Positions 17,775 through 27,745 are shown, counted from the stretch's first letter. The stretch: 64,000 nucleotides of DNA from Actinomadura rubteroloni (GCF_002911665.1 NZ_MTBP01000006.1:124001-188000), one strand, 5' to 3'. The notes: generated from the letters alone by a model not told the origin. Translations and numbers: made by a program.

Positions 17775-19892
17775 GTGAGTGGGGACAACAGCACGTTTGA
17801 ATGGTCCGAGCTGGACCGACGGGCCGTGGACACGATCCGTGTTCTCGCCGCGGACGCGGTGGAGGCCGCCGGTTCGGGGCACCCGGGCACGGCGATGAGC
17901 CTCGCGCCCGCCGCCTACCTGCTCTTCCAGCGGTTCCTGAAGCACGACCCGACCGACCCGGACTGGGCCGGACGCGACCGGTTCGTCCTGTCGTGCGGGC
18001 ACTCCAGCCTGACGCTCTACATCCAGCTCTACCTGTCCGGCTACCCCCTGACGCTGGACGACCTGAAGTCGCTGCGCAAGTGGGGCAGCCTCACGCCGGG
18101 TCACCCCGAGCACGGGCACACGGCCGGCGTGGAGACCACGACCGGGCCGCTCGGCCAGGGCATCGCGAACGCGGTGGGCATGGCGATGGCGGCCCGGCGC
18201 GAGCGCGGCCTGTTCGACCCGGACGCGGCGCCCGGCACGTCCCCCTTCGACCACACCATCTGGGCGTTCTGCTCCGACGGCGACATCGAGGAGGGCATCA
18301 GCCACGAGGCCAGCTCCCTCGCCGGTCACCAACGGCTCGGCAACCTGGTCGTCCTGTACGACGACAACCACATCTCGATCGAGGACGACACGGCGATCGC
18401 GCTGTCGGAGGACGTCCGCGCCCGCTACGCCGCCTACGGCTGGGACGTCCACCACGTGGACTGGACGGCCGACGGCGACTACTCGGAGAACGTCGCGGCC
18501 CTCGCGGCGGCGTTCGAGGCGGCCCAGGCCGAGACGTCGCGCCCGTCGTTCATCGCGCTGCGGACGATCATCGGCTGGCCCGCGCCGAACAAGAAGAACA
18601 CCGGCAAGATCCACGGCTCGGCGCTCGGCGCCGACGAGGTCGCGGCCACCAAGAAGATCCTCGGGTTCGACCCGGCCGAGACGTTCGCGGTGGCGCCGGA
18701 GGTCCTGGACCACGCCCGCGCCGTGGTGGACCGGGGCCGCGCCGCGCACTCCGCGTGGGGCAAGGCCTACGAGGCGTGGCGGACCGCGCACCCCGAGCGC
18801 GCCGCCGAGTACGACCGCATCGCGACCCGGACGCTGCCCGGCGGCTGGACCGAGGCGCTGCCGGAGTTCGAGGCGGGCACGAGCATCGCGACGCGCGCCG
18901 CGTCCGGGCAGGTCCTCGCGGCGCTGGCGCCGGTGCTGCCGGAGCTGTGGGGCGGCTCGGCCGACCTCGCCGAGAGCAACAACACGACGATGAAGGGCGA
19001 GCCGTCCTTCGTCCCCGAGGAGTTCCAGACCAAGGAGTTCCCCGGCGGCCCGTACGGGCGGACGCTGCACTTCGGCGTGCGCGAGCACGCGATGGGCGCG
19101 ATCTGCAACGGCATCGCGCTGCACGGCGGGACGCGCCCCTACGGCGGCACGTTCCTGATCTTCTCCGACTACATGCGGCCCGCGGTCCGGCTGGCGGCGC
19201 TGATGAAGCTGCCCGTCACCTACGTGTGGACGCACGACTCGATCGGCCTCGGCGAGGACGGCCCGACCCACCAGCCGGTGGAGCAGCTCTGGTCGCTGCG
19301 GGCGATCCCGGGCCTGGACGTCGTCCGGCCCGCCGACGCCAACGAGACGGCCGTCGCGTGGCGGACGATCCTGCGCCACACCGACCGTCCGGCCGGGCTC
19401 GCGCTGACGCGGCAGAAGCTGCCGGTGTACGACCGGACGAAGCTGGGGTCCGCCGAGGGCGCCGCCAAGGGCGGGTACGTGCTGGCGGACGCGTCCGACG
19501 GCCGTCCCGAGGTGATCCTCATCGCGACCGGCTCGGAGGTCGAGATCGCGCTCGCCGCCCGCGAGACGCTGGAGGCCGACGGCACCCCGACGCGGGTCGT
19601 GTCGATGCCGTGCGTCGAGTGGTTCGAGGAGCAGGACGACGCCTACCGCCAGGAGGTGCTGCCGCCCCGCGTCCGCGCTCGCGTCTCGGTCGAGGCGGGC
19701 ATCGCGCTCGGCTGGCGGATCTACACCGGCGAGTACGGCGAGGCGGTGAGCCTGGAGCACTTCGGCGCGTCCGCCGACTACAAGACGCTGTTCGAGCAGT
19801 TCGGCCTCACGGCCGAGCGGGTCGTGGCCGCGGCCCGGTCGAGCCTCATCAAGGCCGGCCGGGACGGCAAGGGCTCCACGACGGGGAACTGA
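17775..19892 (+). CDS. tkt: Transketolase
   Basis: A 705-residue thiamine-diphosphate enzyme of the non-oxidative pentose phosphate pathway, transferring two-carbon units between ketoses and aldoses. Motifs: AAGSGHPGTAMSLA, the ThDP/Mg site SDGDIEEGISHEASSLAGHQ with YDDNHISIEDDT, the catalytic glutamate in HFGVREHAMGAI, and GLGEDGPTHQPVEQL. GTG at 17775 follows an AGAGGAG; the frame extends 21 bases upstream to another start. It opens the tkt-tal-pgi-zwf-opcA-pgl operon conserved in actinomycetes. Confidence 0.97.
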   Translation: MSGDNSTFEWSELDRRAVDTIRVLAADAVEAAGSGHPGTAMSLAPAAYLLFQRFLKHDPTDPDWAGRDRFVLSCGHSSLTLYIQLYLSGYPLTLDDLKSLRKWGSLTPGHPEHGHTAGVETTTGPLGQGIANAVGMAMAARRERGLFDPDAAPGTSPFDHTIWAFCSDGDIEEGISHEASSLAGHQRLGNLVVLYDDNHISIEDDTAIALSEDVRARYAAYGWDVHHVDWTADGDYSENVAALAAAFEAAQAETSRPSFIALRTIIGWPAPNKKNTGKIHGSALGADEVAATKKILGFDPAETFAVAPEVLDHARAVVDRGRAAHSAWGKAYEAWRTAHPERAAEYDRIATRTLPGGWTEALPEFEAGTSIATRAASGQVLAALAPVLPELWGGSADLAESNNTTMKGEPSFVPEEFQTKEFPGGPYGRTLHFGVREHAMGAICNGIALHGGTRPYGGTFLIFSDYMRPAVRLAALMKLPVTYVWTHDSIGLGEDGPTHQPVEQLWSLRAIPGLDVVRPADANETAVAWRTILRHTDRPAGLALTRQKLPVYDRTKLGSAEGAAKGGYVLADASDGRPEVILIATGSEVEIALAARETLEADGTPTRVVSMPCVEWFEEQDDAYRQEVLPPRVRARVSVEAGIALGWRIYTGEYGEAVSLEHFGASADYKTLFEQFGLTAERVVAAARSSLIKAGRDGKGSTTGN

Positions 19893-19931
19893 CCGTTCCG
19901 CGCCGTTTCGCGAGACTCTGGAGAGGAAGCG

Positions 19932-21050
19932 ATGAGCGAGACGCTGAAGAGGCTTTCCGACGCGGGCGTGTCCATCTGGCTGGACGACATCAGCCGGGAG
20001 CGCCTGCGGACGGGCAACCTGGAAGCACTGGTCAAGGACAAGCACGTGGTGGGCGTGACGTCCAACCCCACCATCTTCGCCAAGGCCCTGTCGCAGGGGT
20101 CGGCCTACGACGGCCAGGTCCGCGACCTCGCGGTGCGGGGCGTGGACGTGGAGGAGGCCGTCCGGGCGATCACCACCTACGACATCCGGTGGGGCTGCGA
20201 CGTGCTGCGTCCGGTCTATGACCGCACCGACGGGTTGGACGGCCGCGTGTCGCTGGAGGTCGACCCCCGGCTGGCGCACGAGGCCGAGCGGACGGTCGCC
20301 GAGGCGCGCGCGCTGTGGTGGATGGTCGACCGCCCGAACCTGTTCATCAAGATCCCGGCGACCGAGGCGGGGCTGCCCGCCATCACGGGCGCGCTGGCCG
20401 AGGGCATCAGCGTCAACGTGACGCTGATCTTCTCGCTGGAGCGCTACGCCGGGGTCATCGACGCGTTCTTCGCGGGCCTGGAGCAGGCGAAGGCGAACGG
20501 GCACGACCTGGCGACGATCGCGTCGGTGGCGTCGTTCTTCGTCAGCCGCGTCGACACCGAGATCGACAAGCGGCTGGACAAGGCCGGGTCGCCGGACGCG
20601 GCGGCGCTGCGGTCCAAGGCGGGCGTGGCGAACGCCCGGCTGGCCTACGCGCTGTACGAGGAGAAGTTCGGGTCGGACCGCTGGAAGGCGCTCCAGGAGG
20701 CGGGGGCCCGGCCACAGCGCCCGCTGTGGGCGTCCACCGGCGTGAAGGACCCGAACCTGCCCGACACCCTCTACGTGGACCAGCTCATCGCGCCCGGCAC
20801 CGTGAACACGATGCCGGAGGCGACGCTGGACGCCGAGGCCGACCACGGCGACCCCGCCGGGGACGCGGTCACCGGCGCCTACGACGACGCGCGGGCGCAC
20901 ATGGCCGCGCTGAAGGACGCCGGCGTCGACTACGACGACGTCGTCCGGGTGCTGGAGGAGGAGGGCGTCGAGAAGTTCGAGGCGTCCTGGAAGCAGCTCC
21001 TCGGCTCGGTCGAGGACGAGCTGAAGAAGCAGGCGGGACCCGCCGCCTGA
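19932..21050 (+). CDS. tal: Transaldolase
   Basis: A 372-residue transaldolase of the actinobacterial/plant type. The Schiff-base lysine is K140 in NLFIKIPATEAG, and GVTSNPTIFAKAL and ISVNVTLIFSLERY are class motifs. It moves a dihydroxyacetone unit between sugar phosphates, linking the pentose pathway to glycolysis. GAGAGGAAG precedes the ATG, 39 bases after tkt. A strong hairpin follows it, which may reduce read-through to pgi. Confidence 0.97.
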   Translation: MSETLKRLSDAGVSIWLDDISRERLRTGNLEALVKDKHVVGVTSNPTIFAKALSQGSAYDGQVRDLAVRGVDVEEAVRAITTYDIRWGCDVLRPVYDRTDGLDGRVSLEVDPRLAHEAERTVAEARALWWMVDRPNLFIKIPATEAGLPAITGALAEGISVNVTLIFSLERYAGVIDAFFAGLEQAKANGHDLATIASVASFFVSRVDTEIDKRLDKAGSPDAAALRSKAGVANARLAYALYEEKFGSDRWKALQEAGARPQRPLWASTGVKDPNLPDTLYVDQLIAPGTVNTMPEATLDAEADHGDPAGDAVTGAYDDARAHMAALKDAGVDYDDVVRVLEEEGVEKFEASWKQLLGSVEDELKKQAGPAA

Positions 21051-21061
21051 CATTCGGTGGA

Positions 21062-21091
21062 GGCGGGACGGCCGATTGCGGCCGTCCCGCC
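21062..21091 (+). terminator. Strong hairpin after tal
   Basis: A perfect 12-bp stem (21062-21073 with 21080-21091) with a six-base loop starts 12 bases after the tal stop. No U-run follows, which is usual in very high-GC actinomycetes. It could be a partial terminator or an mRNA 3' stabiliser inside the operon. Confidence 0.6.
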
Positions 21092-21204
21092 TTCGGCGTC
21101 TCCGCGAGCCTCCGCGGCACGGGCCTTGCGCCCCGTTTCCAGAAGATCGCGCACTGGGTCGCGGATGCCGCTTCTCTCCTGGAACGATGGGGGCAGGAGG
21201 AACG

Positions 21205-22854
21205 GTGCCCGGATTCGACGTACTGACGCGCGGCGACGTGCTGCACGCCGCCCTGAAGGCGCGCGACTACCTGGTGAGCTGCGGCGTGCCCGGTTCCCTC
21301 GCCGCCAAGGACCCGCGGCTGTGGGGGCGGCGCGCGGTCGACCACAGCAGGCTCGGCTGGCTCGACCTGCCGTCCGCGTCGCGCGGCCTGCTCGCGCAGG
21401 TGGACGGCCTCGTCGCCGACGCCCGCGCGTCCGGGCTCGACCACGTGGTGCTCATCGCGGTCGGCGCCGAGGCCCTCGCGGCGCAGGCGATCGTCGCCGC
21501 GCGCCCGCCCGGGGCCGGCGGCGAGCTGACGGTGCTGGACGGCGGCGACACGGCGGGCCTCGGCTTCACGCTGGAGCGGCTGGACCGGACGCTCGTCGTC
21601 CTTGCCAGCAAGTCGGGCGTGTCGCTGGAGGGGGACGCCTACCGGCGCATCCTGACGGCCGCGTTCCGCGAGCGGGGGCTGTCGGAGAAGGAGATCGCGG
21701 CGCGGTTCCTCGTCGTCACCGACCACGGCAGCCCGCTGCACGGCTTCGCGCGGCAGTGCGGCTACCGGATCGGGCTCACCGACCCGTACCTGCCGGGGCA
21801 CTTCGGCGCGCTGTCGGCGTACGGGCTCGTCCCGGCGGTGCTGGCCGGGGCGGACGCGGGGACGCTGCTGGACGAGGCCGCCGAGGTCGTCCCGTCCCTG
21901 TCGCGCACCGAGGACAACCCGGGCCTGCTGCTCGGCGCGATCCTCGGCGGCTGCGCCCAGCAGGGGCCCGAGGGCCTGGCCCGCGACAAGCTGCTGCTGC
22001 GTGAGCGCGGCGGCCCGGGGCCGCTGACGGCGTGGATCGCCCAGCTCCTCGCGGTCGGGACGGGCAAGCGCGGCCGGGGCGTCGTGACGTTCGAGCCGCC
22101 CGGCGTGCCGCGCGCCTACCCGGACCTGCACGCCGTCGCGATCAACCCGGCGGGCGCGGCGGGCGAGGACGACGACACCTCGGTGTGGGGCCCGGTCGGC
22201 GCGCAGTTCCTCGTCTGGGAGTACGCGACGGCCATCGCGGGCTGGCTGCTCGGCGTGAACCCGTTCGAGGCGGGCGGCGCGTCCGCGCAGGACGCCGAGG
22301 ACCAGGCCGCGACGATGCTCCAGGCCACGGCCGGCGGACGGCCCGTCGTCGGGCGCCCGGTGGCCGTGGACGGCGACATCGAGATCCACACCGACCTGGC
22401 CTGGCGCGGCGGCTCGGACCTGGAGTCGGTGCTCACCGCGCTGCTGGACCGCGTGCCCGGCACCGGGTACCTCGCGGTGGCCAGCTACCTGTCCGGCGAG
22501 TTCTCCGGCCGGTACCTGGCGCCGTCGCTGGCGCGCGGGGCGCGGCGTCCGGTCGCCTACGGGCCGGGGCCGGGGTACCTGCACGCGACCGGGGCCGTCC
22601 ACAAGGACGGGCCGGGGACGGGCGCGTTCCTGGTCGTCACCGGCGACCCGCCCGCGGGCGACCCGCTCGGCGACCTCGCGGTCCCGGGCCGTCCGTACGG
22701 TCTGGCGACGCTCCAGTTCACCCGGGGCGTCGCCGAGGCGCGGGCGCTGCGGCAGCGGGGGCTCCCGGTCGTCCATCTGCACCTGCGCGACCCGGTCGGC
22801 GGGGCCGGACGGCTCGCCGCCGCGGCCCGCGCCGCCGCCGTGGCGCTGTCGTGA
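21205..22854 (+). CDS. pgi: Glucose-6-phosphate isomerase
   Basis: A 549-residue phosphoglucose isomerase of the actinobacterial pentose-pathway-operon type. Recognisable parts are LVVLASKSGVSLEGDAYRR (the phosphate-binding SKSG loop, in a variant form), HFGALSAYGLVPAVLAGAD, FLVWEYATAIAGWLLGVNPF and a C-terminal helical region. It interconverts glucose-6-P and fructose-6-P at the junction of the two pathways. GTG at 21205 follows an AGGAGG. The family is divergent from the E. coli enzyme; bifunctionality with mannose isomerisation is not excluded. Confidence 0.88.
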   Translation: MPGFDVLTRGDVLHAALKARDYLVSCGVPGSLAAKDPRLWGRRAVDHSRLGWLDLPSASRGLLAQVDGLVADARASGLDHVVLIAVGAEALAAQAIVAARPPGAGGELTVLDGGDTAGLGFTLERLDRTLVVLASKSGVSLEGDAYRRILTAAFRERGLSEKEIAARFLVVTDHGSPLHGFARQCGYRIGLTDPYLPGHFGALSAYGLVPAVLAGADAGTLLDEAAEVVPSLSRTEDNPGLLLGAILGGCAQQGPEGLARDKLLLRERGGPGPLTAWIAQLLAVGTGKRGRGVVTFEPPGVPRAYPDLHAVAINPAGAAGEDDDTSVWGPVGAQFLVWEYATAIAGWLLGVNPFEAGGASAQDAEDQAATMLQATAGGRPVVGRPVAVDGDIEIHTDLAWRGGSDLESVLTALLDRVPGTGYLAVASYLSGEFSGRYLAPSLARGARRPVAYGPGPGYLHATGAVHKDGPGTGAFLVVTGDPPAGDPLGDLAVPGRPYGLATLQFTRGVAEARALRQRGLPVVHLHLRDPVGGAGRLAAAARAAAVALS

Positions 22855-23051
22855 TCCGGCGCCCGGTGTACGCGGGATCACGGCGGGTAGGCCGCCGACC
22901 CGCTGCCCGCCCCGTGACACGGGGATGGGATTGCCGTGGCCCGGCCATCGGGAAGGATCGACCCGAGAGGGGCGTGGTCCCGGTCCGGGCGGGCCGGCGC
23001 TCGCGGCCGGCCGTCCCGGCGGGCGGACGCGAGGACGGCGAAGTTGCAAGA

Positions 23052-23070
23052 GTGGGCGCGAGACGCCCAC
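23052..23070 (+). other. Hairpin in the pgi-zwf intergenic region
   Basis: GTGGGCG and CGCCCAC form a perfect seven-bp stem with a five-base loop, about 40 bases before the zwf start. It may influence translation or processing. The remaining ~250-base spacer between pgi and zwf shows no gene and no clear promoter. Confidence 0.35.
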
Positions 23071-23107
23071 GCCTAGGGCCAAGAGTGCGAGAAGAGGGGG
23101 CGCCCAC

Positions 23108-24637
23108 GTGACCACCACACCCAATCCGCTCCGGGATCCCCGGGACAAACGGCTGCCCCGGGTCGCGGGGCCGAGCGTGCTGGTGCTCTTCGGGGTCACC
23201 GGGGACCTGTCGCGCAAGAAGCTCCTCCCGGCCATCTACGACCTGTCCAACCGCGGCCTCCTCCCCCCGGGCTTCTCGCTGGTGGGGTTCGCGCGGCGCG
23301 ACTGGGACCACCAGGACTTCCGCCAGATCGCCTACGAGGCCGTGAAGCAGCACGCCCGGACGCCGTTCCGCGAGGACGTCTGGGAGCACCTGGCCGAGGG
23401 GATGCACTTCGTCCCCGGCGAGTTCGGCGACCCCGGCGCGTTCGAGGCGCTGTCGATGGCCGTGAAGGAGCTGGACGAGAGCCGCGGCACGGGCGGCAAC
23501 TACGCGTTCTACCTGTCGATCCCCCCGAAGTTCTTCCCCGAGGTGGTCGAGCAGCTCCGCAACAGCGGGCTGGCCAACAGCGACGGCTCGGGCGGGTTCC
23601 GCCGGGTGGTGATCGAGAAGCCGTTCGGGCACGACCTGGCGAGCGCGCAGGAGCTGAACGCGACCGTCCACCGGGTGTTCCCCGAGGAGTCGATCTTCCG
23701 GATCGACCACTACCTCGGCAAGGAGACCGTCCAGAACATCCTGGCGCTGCGGTTCGCGAACACGATGTTCGAGCCGATCTGGAACCGCGGCTTCGTGGAC
23801 CACGTGCAGATCACGATGGCCGAGGACATCGGCATCGGCGGGCGCGCGGGCTACTACGACGGGATCGGCGCCGCGCGCGACGTCATCCAGAACCACCTGC
23901 TGCAGCTGCTCGCGCTGACGGCGATGGAGGAGCCGACGTCGTTCAGCGCCGAGGCCGTCCGCGCGGAGAAGGCGAAGATCCTGTCCTCGGTGCGCGTCCC
24001 CGGCGACCTCGCGCTCAGCACGGCGCGCGGGCAGTACGCGGCGGGCTGGCAGGGCGGGCGCAACGTCAAGGGGTACCTGGAGGAGGACGGGATCCCTGCG
24101 TCGTCGCGCACCGAGACCTACGCGGCGGTCAAGCTGGAGATCGAGAATCGGCGGTGGGCGGGCGTCCCGTTCTACCTGCGGACGGGCAAGCGCCTCAGCC
24201 GCCGCGTGACCGAGGTCGCGATGGTGTTCCAGAAGGCCCCGCATCAGCCGTTCTCCCACACCGACACCGAGGAACTGGGCCAGAACGCGCTGGTGATGCG
24301 CGTCCAGCCGGACGAGGGCATCACGGTCCGGTTCGGGTCCAAGGTGCCGGGCACGTCCATGGAGATAAGAGACGTGAACATGGACTTCGCCTACGGGGAG
24401 TCGTTCACCGAGTCCTCGCCGGAGGCCTACGAGCGGCTGCTGCTGGACGTCCTCATCGGCGACCCCCCGCTGTTCCCCCGGCAGGAGGAGGTCGAGCTGT
24501 CCTGGCAGGTCCTCGACCCGATCACCGACTTCTGGGCGGGGCGCGGGCACGTCGACCAGTACCGGTCCGGGGGCTACGGCCCCGACAGCGCGGACGAACT
24601 GATGGCGCGCGACGGGCGCGCGTGGAGGCGACTCTGA
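23108..24637 (+). CDS. zwf: Glucose-6-phosphate dehydrogenase
   Basis: A 509-residue Zwf, the NADP-dependent entry enzyme of the oxidative pentose pathway. It has the nucleotide-binding GVTGDLSRKKLLPAIYDL near residue 30, the EKPFGHDL motif and the substrate-binding active-site RIDHYLGKETVQN near residue 200. GTG at 23108 follows a GAGGGGG and gives the usual VTTTPNPLRDP N-terminus. opcA starts two bases after its stop. OpcA is known to assemble with and activate Zwf in Corynebacterium. Confidence 0.97.
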   Translation: MTTTPNPLRDPRDKRLPRVAGPSVLVLFGVTGDLSRKKLLPAIYDLSNRGLLPPGFSLVGFARRDWDHQDFRQIAYEAVKQHARTPFREDVWEHLAEGMHFVPGEFGDPGAFEALSMAVKELDESRGTGGNYAFYLSIPPKFFPEVVEQLRNSGLANSDGSGGFRRVVIEKPFGHDLASAQELNATVHRVFPEESIFRIDHYLGKETVQNILALRFANTMFEPIWNRGFVDHVQITMAEDIGIGGRAGYYDGIGAARDVIQNHLLQLLALTAMEEPTSFSAEAVRAEKAKILSSVRVPGDLALSTARGQYAAGWQGGRNVKGYLEEDGIPASSRTETYAAVKLEIENRRWAGVPFYLRTGKRLSRRVTEVAMVFQKAPHQPFSHTDTEELGQNALVMRVQPDEGITVRFGSKVPGTSMEIRDVNMDFAYGESFTESSPEAYERLLLDVLIGDPPLFPRQEEVELSWQVLDPITDFWAGRGHVDQYRSGGYGPDSADELMARDGRAWRRL

Positions 24638-24639
24638 CG

Positions 24640-25668
24640 ATGAACATCGACCTCACCGGGACGACGACCCGGGCGATACAGGACGCGCTGACCCAGGCCC
24701 GGCACCTGATGGGCGGCCCCGCCGTCGGCATGGTGCTGACCCTGATCATCGTCACCGACGAGTCGGCGCAGTACGACGCGGTGCGGGCGGCGACCGAGGC
24801 GGCGCGCGAGCACCCCTGCCGGGTCCTGACCGTGATCTCCCGCGACGCGCGCGGCAGTTCGTCGCGGCTGGACGCCGAGATCCGCATGGGCGAGACCGGG
24901 CCGGGCGAGACCGTCCTGCTGCGCATGTACGGGCCGCTCGCCGAGCACGCCGACTCGGTCGTCGTGCCGCTGCTGATGCCGGACACGCCGGTGGTGACGT
25001 GGTGGCCGGGCGGCAAGGTGCCGAAGGCGCCCGCGCTGGACCCGCTCGGGCGGCTGGCGTCGCGGCGCGTCACCGACGCCTACGCGGCGCGCGACCGGCT
25101 CGGCACGCTGGCGCGGCTCGCCGAGGGCTACCGGCCGGGCGACACCGACTTCTCGTGGACGCGCATCACCACGTGGCGGACGCTGCTGGCCTCGATCCTC
25201 GACCAGGACCACGACCCCGTCACCGGCGGCTCGGTGGCGGCCGAGCCGGACAGCCCGAGCGCGGAGCTGCTGGCGTCGTGGCTGTCGGTGCGGCTCGGCG
25301 TGGACATCATGCGCGAGGTGTCCGACGGCCCGGGCATCACTGGAGTGACGCTGACGACGACCGGCGGCGACCTCGTGGTGTCCCGTCCGGACGGGCGGGT
25401 CGCCACGCTCGCCCGGCCCGGCCAGCCCGACCGGCGGGTGTCGCTGCTGCGGCGCCCGATGTCGGACCTGCTGGCCGAGGAACTGCGGCGGCTCGACCCC
25501 GACGAGCCGTACCAGGAGGCCGCCGAGCGGTTCGCCAAGGACCTGTCGGCCGCCGCCGAGACCCACACGCCGCCGATCGGCCGCACCGAGGAGGCCGCCC
25601 GCGCCCAGTCCGAGCGTCCGGGCAAGCGGTCGACGTCGCGCAGCACCAAGAAGGCGGACGAGGCGTGA
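24640..25668 (+). CDS. opcA: Glucose-6-phosphate dehydrogenase assembly protein OpcA
   Basis: A 342-residue OpcA, the actinobacterial and cyanobacterial partner of Zwf. It begins MNIDLTGTTTRAIQDALTQA and contains PLLMPDTPVVTWWPGG and ASRRVTDAY motifs typical of the family. A lysine/serine-rich tail (residues 325-342) is likely disordered. GGAGGCG precedes the ATG; the stop overlaps the pgl start as GTGA, so the three genes are translationally linked. Confidence 0.95.
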   Translation: MNIDLTGTTTRAIQDALTQARHLMGGPAVGMVLTLIIVTDESAQYDAVRAATEAAREHPCRVLTVISRDARGSSSRLDAEIRMGETGPGETVLLRMYGPLAEHADSVVVPLLMPDTPVVTWWPGGKVPKAPALDPLGRLASRRVTDAYAARDRLGTLARLAEGYRPGDTDFSWTRITTWRTLLASILDQDHDPVTGGSVAAEPDSPSAELLASWLSVRLGVDIMREVSDGPGITGVTLTTTGGDLVVSRPDGRVATLARPGQPDRRVSLLRRPMSDLLAEELRRLDPDEPYQEAAERFAKDLSAAAETHTPPIGRTEEAARAQSERPGKRSTSRSTKKADEA

Positions 25669-26414
25669 CCGCCGCCGCCCCGGAAGTGGTCGTCCACCCC
25701 GGCGCCGACGTGCTCGCGGCGGCGGTCGCGGCGCGGCTGGTCGCGAGCCTCACCGACGCGCAGGCCGCGCGCGGCTCGGCGTCGGTGGTGCTGACCGGCG
25801 GCGGCGTCGGGACGTCCGTGCTCGCCGCGTTGGAGCGCTCCCCCGCCCGCGACGCGATCGACTGGGGACGTCTGGACGTGTGGTGGGGCGACGAGCGGTT
25901 CCTGCCGTCCGGCGACCCCGAGCGCAACGAGACGGGCGCGCGGGAGGCGCTGCTGGACCGCGTCCCGCTGGATCCGGCGCGCGTCCACCCGATGCCCGCG
26001 ACCGACGGCCCGGACGGCGACGACGTCGACAAGGCGGCGGCCCGGTACGCGGCCGAGCTGCGCGGGAGCGACGGGCTCGTGCCGTCGTTCGACGTCCTGC
26101 TGCTCGGGATCGGCCCGGACGCGCACGTGGCGTCCCTGTTCCCGGGGAACGCCGCGCTCGGCGACGAGGGCGTCGTGACGGCCGTCCGCGACTCCCCCAA
26201 GCCGCCGCCGACCCGGATCTCGCTGACGTTCCCCGTGCTGCGGGCGGCGCGGGAGGTGTGGGTGCTCGCGGCGGGCGCGGGCAAGGCCGAGGCGGTCGGC
26301 CGGTCGCTCTCGGGCGCCGACCCGGCCGAGGCGCCCGCCGCCGGGGCGCGCGGACGGCACCGCACGCTGTTCCTGCTCGACGCGGCGGCGGCCGCCGAGG
26401 TCCCGCGCTCCTGA
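25665..26414 (+). CDS. pgl: 6-phosphogluconolactonase
   Basis: A 249-residue Pgl/DevB enzyme that hydrolyses 6-phosphogluconolactone, the product of Zwf. Family motifs: SVVLTGGGVGTSVLAAL, the WWGDERFLPSGDPERNETGA active-site block and LLLGIGPDAHVASLFPG. It is the last gene of the operon; gnd is not adjacent. The GTG start overlaps the opcA stop. Confidence 0.95.
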   Translation: MTAAAPEVVVHPGADVLAAAVAARLVASLTDAQAARGSASVVLTGGGVGTSVLAALERSPARDAIDWGRLDVWWGDERFLPSGDPERNETGAREALLDRVPLDPARVHPMPATDGPDGDDVDKAAARYAAELRGSDGLVPSFDVLLLGIGPDAHVASLFPGNAALGDEGVVTAVRDSPKPPPTRISLTFPVLRAAREVWVLAAGAGKAEAVGRSLSGADPAEAPAAGARGRHRTLFLLDAAAAAEVPRS

Positions 26415-26509
26415 TCCCGGTTCCCCGACCCGGGGACGCGCTCCCCCGTTCGCCGCATACCCTGGCGGGCGGGGGAATCCGCGTGGGCGGGATCCGCGAG
26501 GAGGCAAGC

Positions 26510-27703
26510 GTGCAGAGGGGTCAGGCGGTCACGGCGGGCGCGGTCATCGCCGGAGCGGTCGTGCTGGGAGCCGCCGGGTGCTCGTCGGGGGGCGGCGGCG
26601 GGACGAGCGGCGGCGCGGTGAAGGCCGCCGAGGCGCCACCGCCCGCGATCACCCCGGCGAACGGGACACAGCAGGTCCAGCCGGACCAGCCCGTGACGGT
26701 CCAGGCGAAGGCGGGACGGCTCACCGAGGTGACGGTCGCCGACGCCAAGGGCGGCAAGGCGGCCGGGACGCTCGCCGCCGACGGAAAGACGTGGCGGACG
26801 ACGTGGGGCCTCAAGCCGTCCACCACCTACACGGTGACGGCGAAGGGCGACGCGGACGGCAAGCCCGTCACGGCGACGTCCACGTTCACGACGCTGAAGC
26901 CGGCGAAGAAGCTGGAGAGCGGCATGTCGCCGCTGGAGGGCGAGACGGTCGGCGTCGGGATGCCGGTGCAGCTCCTGCTGTCGCGCTCGGTCGCGACGAA
27001 GGCGGCCCGCGCGGCGGTCGAGCGGTCGCTTGAGGTCAGGATGTCCACGCCCGTCGAGGGCGCGTGGAACTGGATCAGCGACCGGGAGGTCGACTTCCGG
27101 CCCCGGACGTACTGGCCGAGCGGCGAGAAGGTCCGGGTCGTCGCGCACCTGGCCGGGTTGAAGGTCGCCGACGGCGTGTACGGCACGAAGGACCGGACGC
27201 TGAACTTCACCGTCGGCCCCCGGCACATCACCAAGGTGGACGCCAACGCGCACGAGGCGGTCGTGACGTCGGGCGGCTCGACCGTCCGGACGATGAAGGT
27301 GAGCCTCGGCAAGCCCGGCGACGACAGCTACTCCGGCACGATGATCGCGCAGGAGAAGACGCCGCACATGGTCATGGACTCGGCCACCACCGGCGACCCC
27401 GGCGCGTACCGGACGCCCACCGACTGGAATGTCCGCCTGACCTACAGCGGGACGTTCGTCCACGCCGCGCCGTGGTCGGTCGGCTCGCAGGGCAACGCGA
27501 ACGTCAGCCACGGGTGCGTGAACGCGTCGCCGACCGACGCGAAGTGGTTCTACAACTTCACCAACCGGGGCGACGTCATCCAGATCAGCGGCACGACCCG
27601 GAAGCTCCGGTTCGGCAACGGGCCGACGCCGTGGGCGAAGTCCTGGCAGGACTGGCTCGCGGGCAGCGCGCTCGGGAAGTCCGTGACGGGCACGAAGCTC
27701 TGA
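26510..27703 (+). CDS. L,D-transpeptidase lipoprotein (LdtMt2-like)
   Basis: A 397-residue cell-wall cross-linking enzyme forming 3-3 peptide bridges. The N-terminus is a lipoprotein signal with lipobox LGAAGC (Cys24). Two Ig-like domains (about 45-240) precede the YkuD catalytic domain (about 240-375), whose catalytic motif is NVSHGCVNAS with Cys336, His334 and an upstream His318. This layout matches mycobacterial LdtMt2. GTG at 26510 follows an AGGAGG. It follows the pentose pathway operon by 95 bases and is probably transcribed separately. Confidence 0.95.
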   Translation: MQRGQAVTAGAVIAGAVVLGAAGCSSGGGGGTSGGAVKAAEAPPPAITPANGTQQVQPDQPVTVQAKAGRLTEVTVADAKGGKAAGTLAADGKTWRTTWGLKPSTTYTVTAKGDADGKPVTATSTFTTLKPAKKLESGMSPLEGETVGVGMPVQLLLSRSVATKAARAAVERSLEVRMSTPVEGAWNWISDREVDFRPRTYWPSGEKVRVVAHLAGLKVADGVYGTKDRTLNFTVGPRHITKVDANAHEAVVTSGGSTVRTMKVSLGKPGDDSYSGTMIAQEKTPHMVMDSATTGDPGAYRTPTDWNVRLTYSGTFVHAAPWSVGSQGNANVSHGCVNASPTDAKWFYNFTNRGDVIQISGTTRKLRFGNGPTPWAKSWQDWLAGSALGKSVTGTKL

Positions 27704-27745
27704 CGCCCGGTGTCCGGCCGGGCCGCGCGGGCCCGGCCGGGCCCT

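Noticed and set aside
17543..17800. Small plus-strand open frame starting ATG before tkt
   Set aside because: It overlaps the tkt start in another frame, has no ribosome site and no family-like sequence.
17444..17890. Minus-strand frame of 148 residues across the tkt start
   Set aside because: Low-complexity Arg/Ala-rich shadow of the tkt gene and its GC-rich leader.
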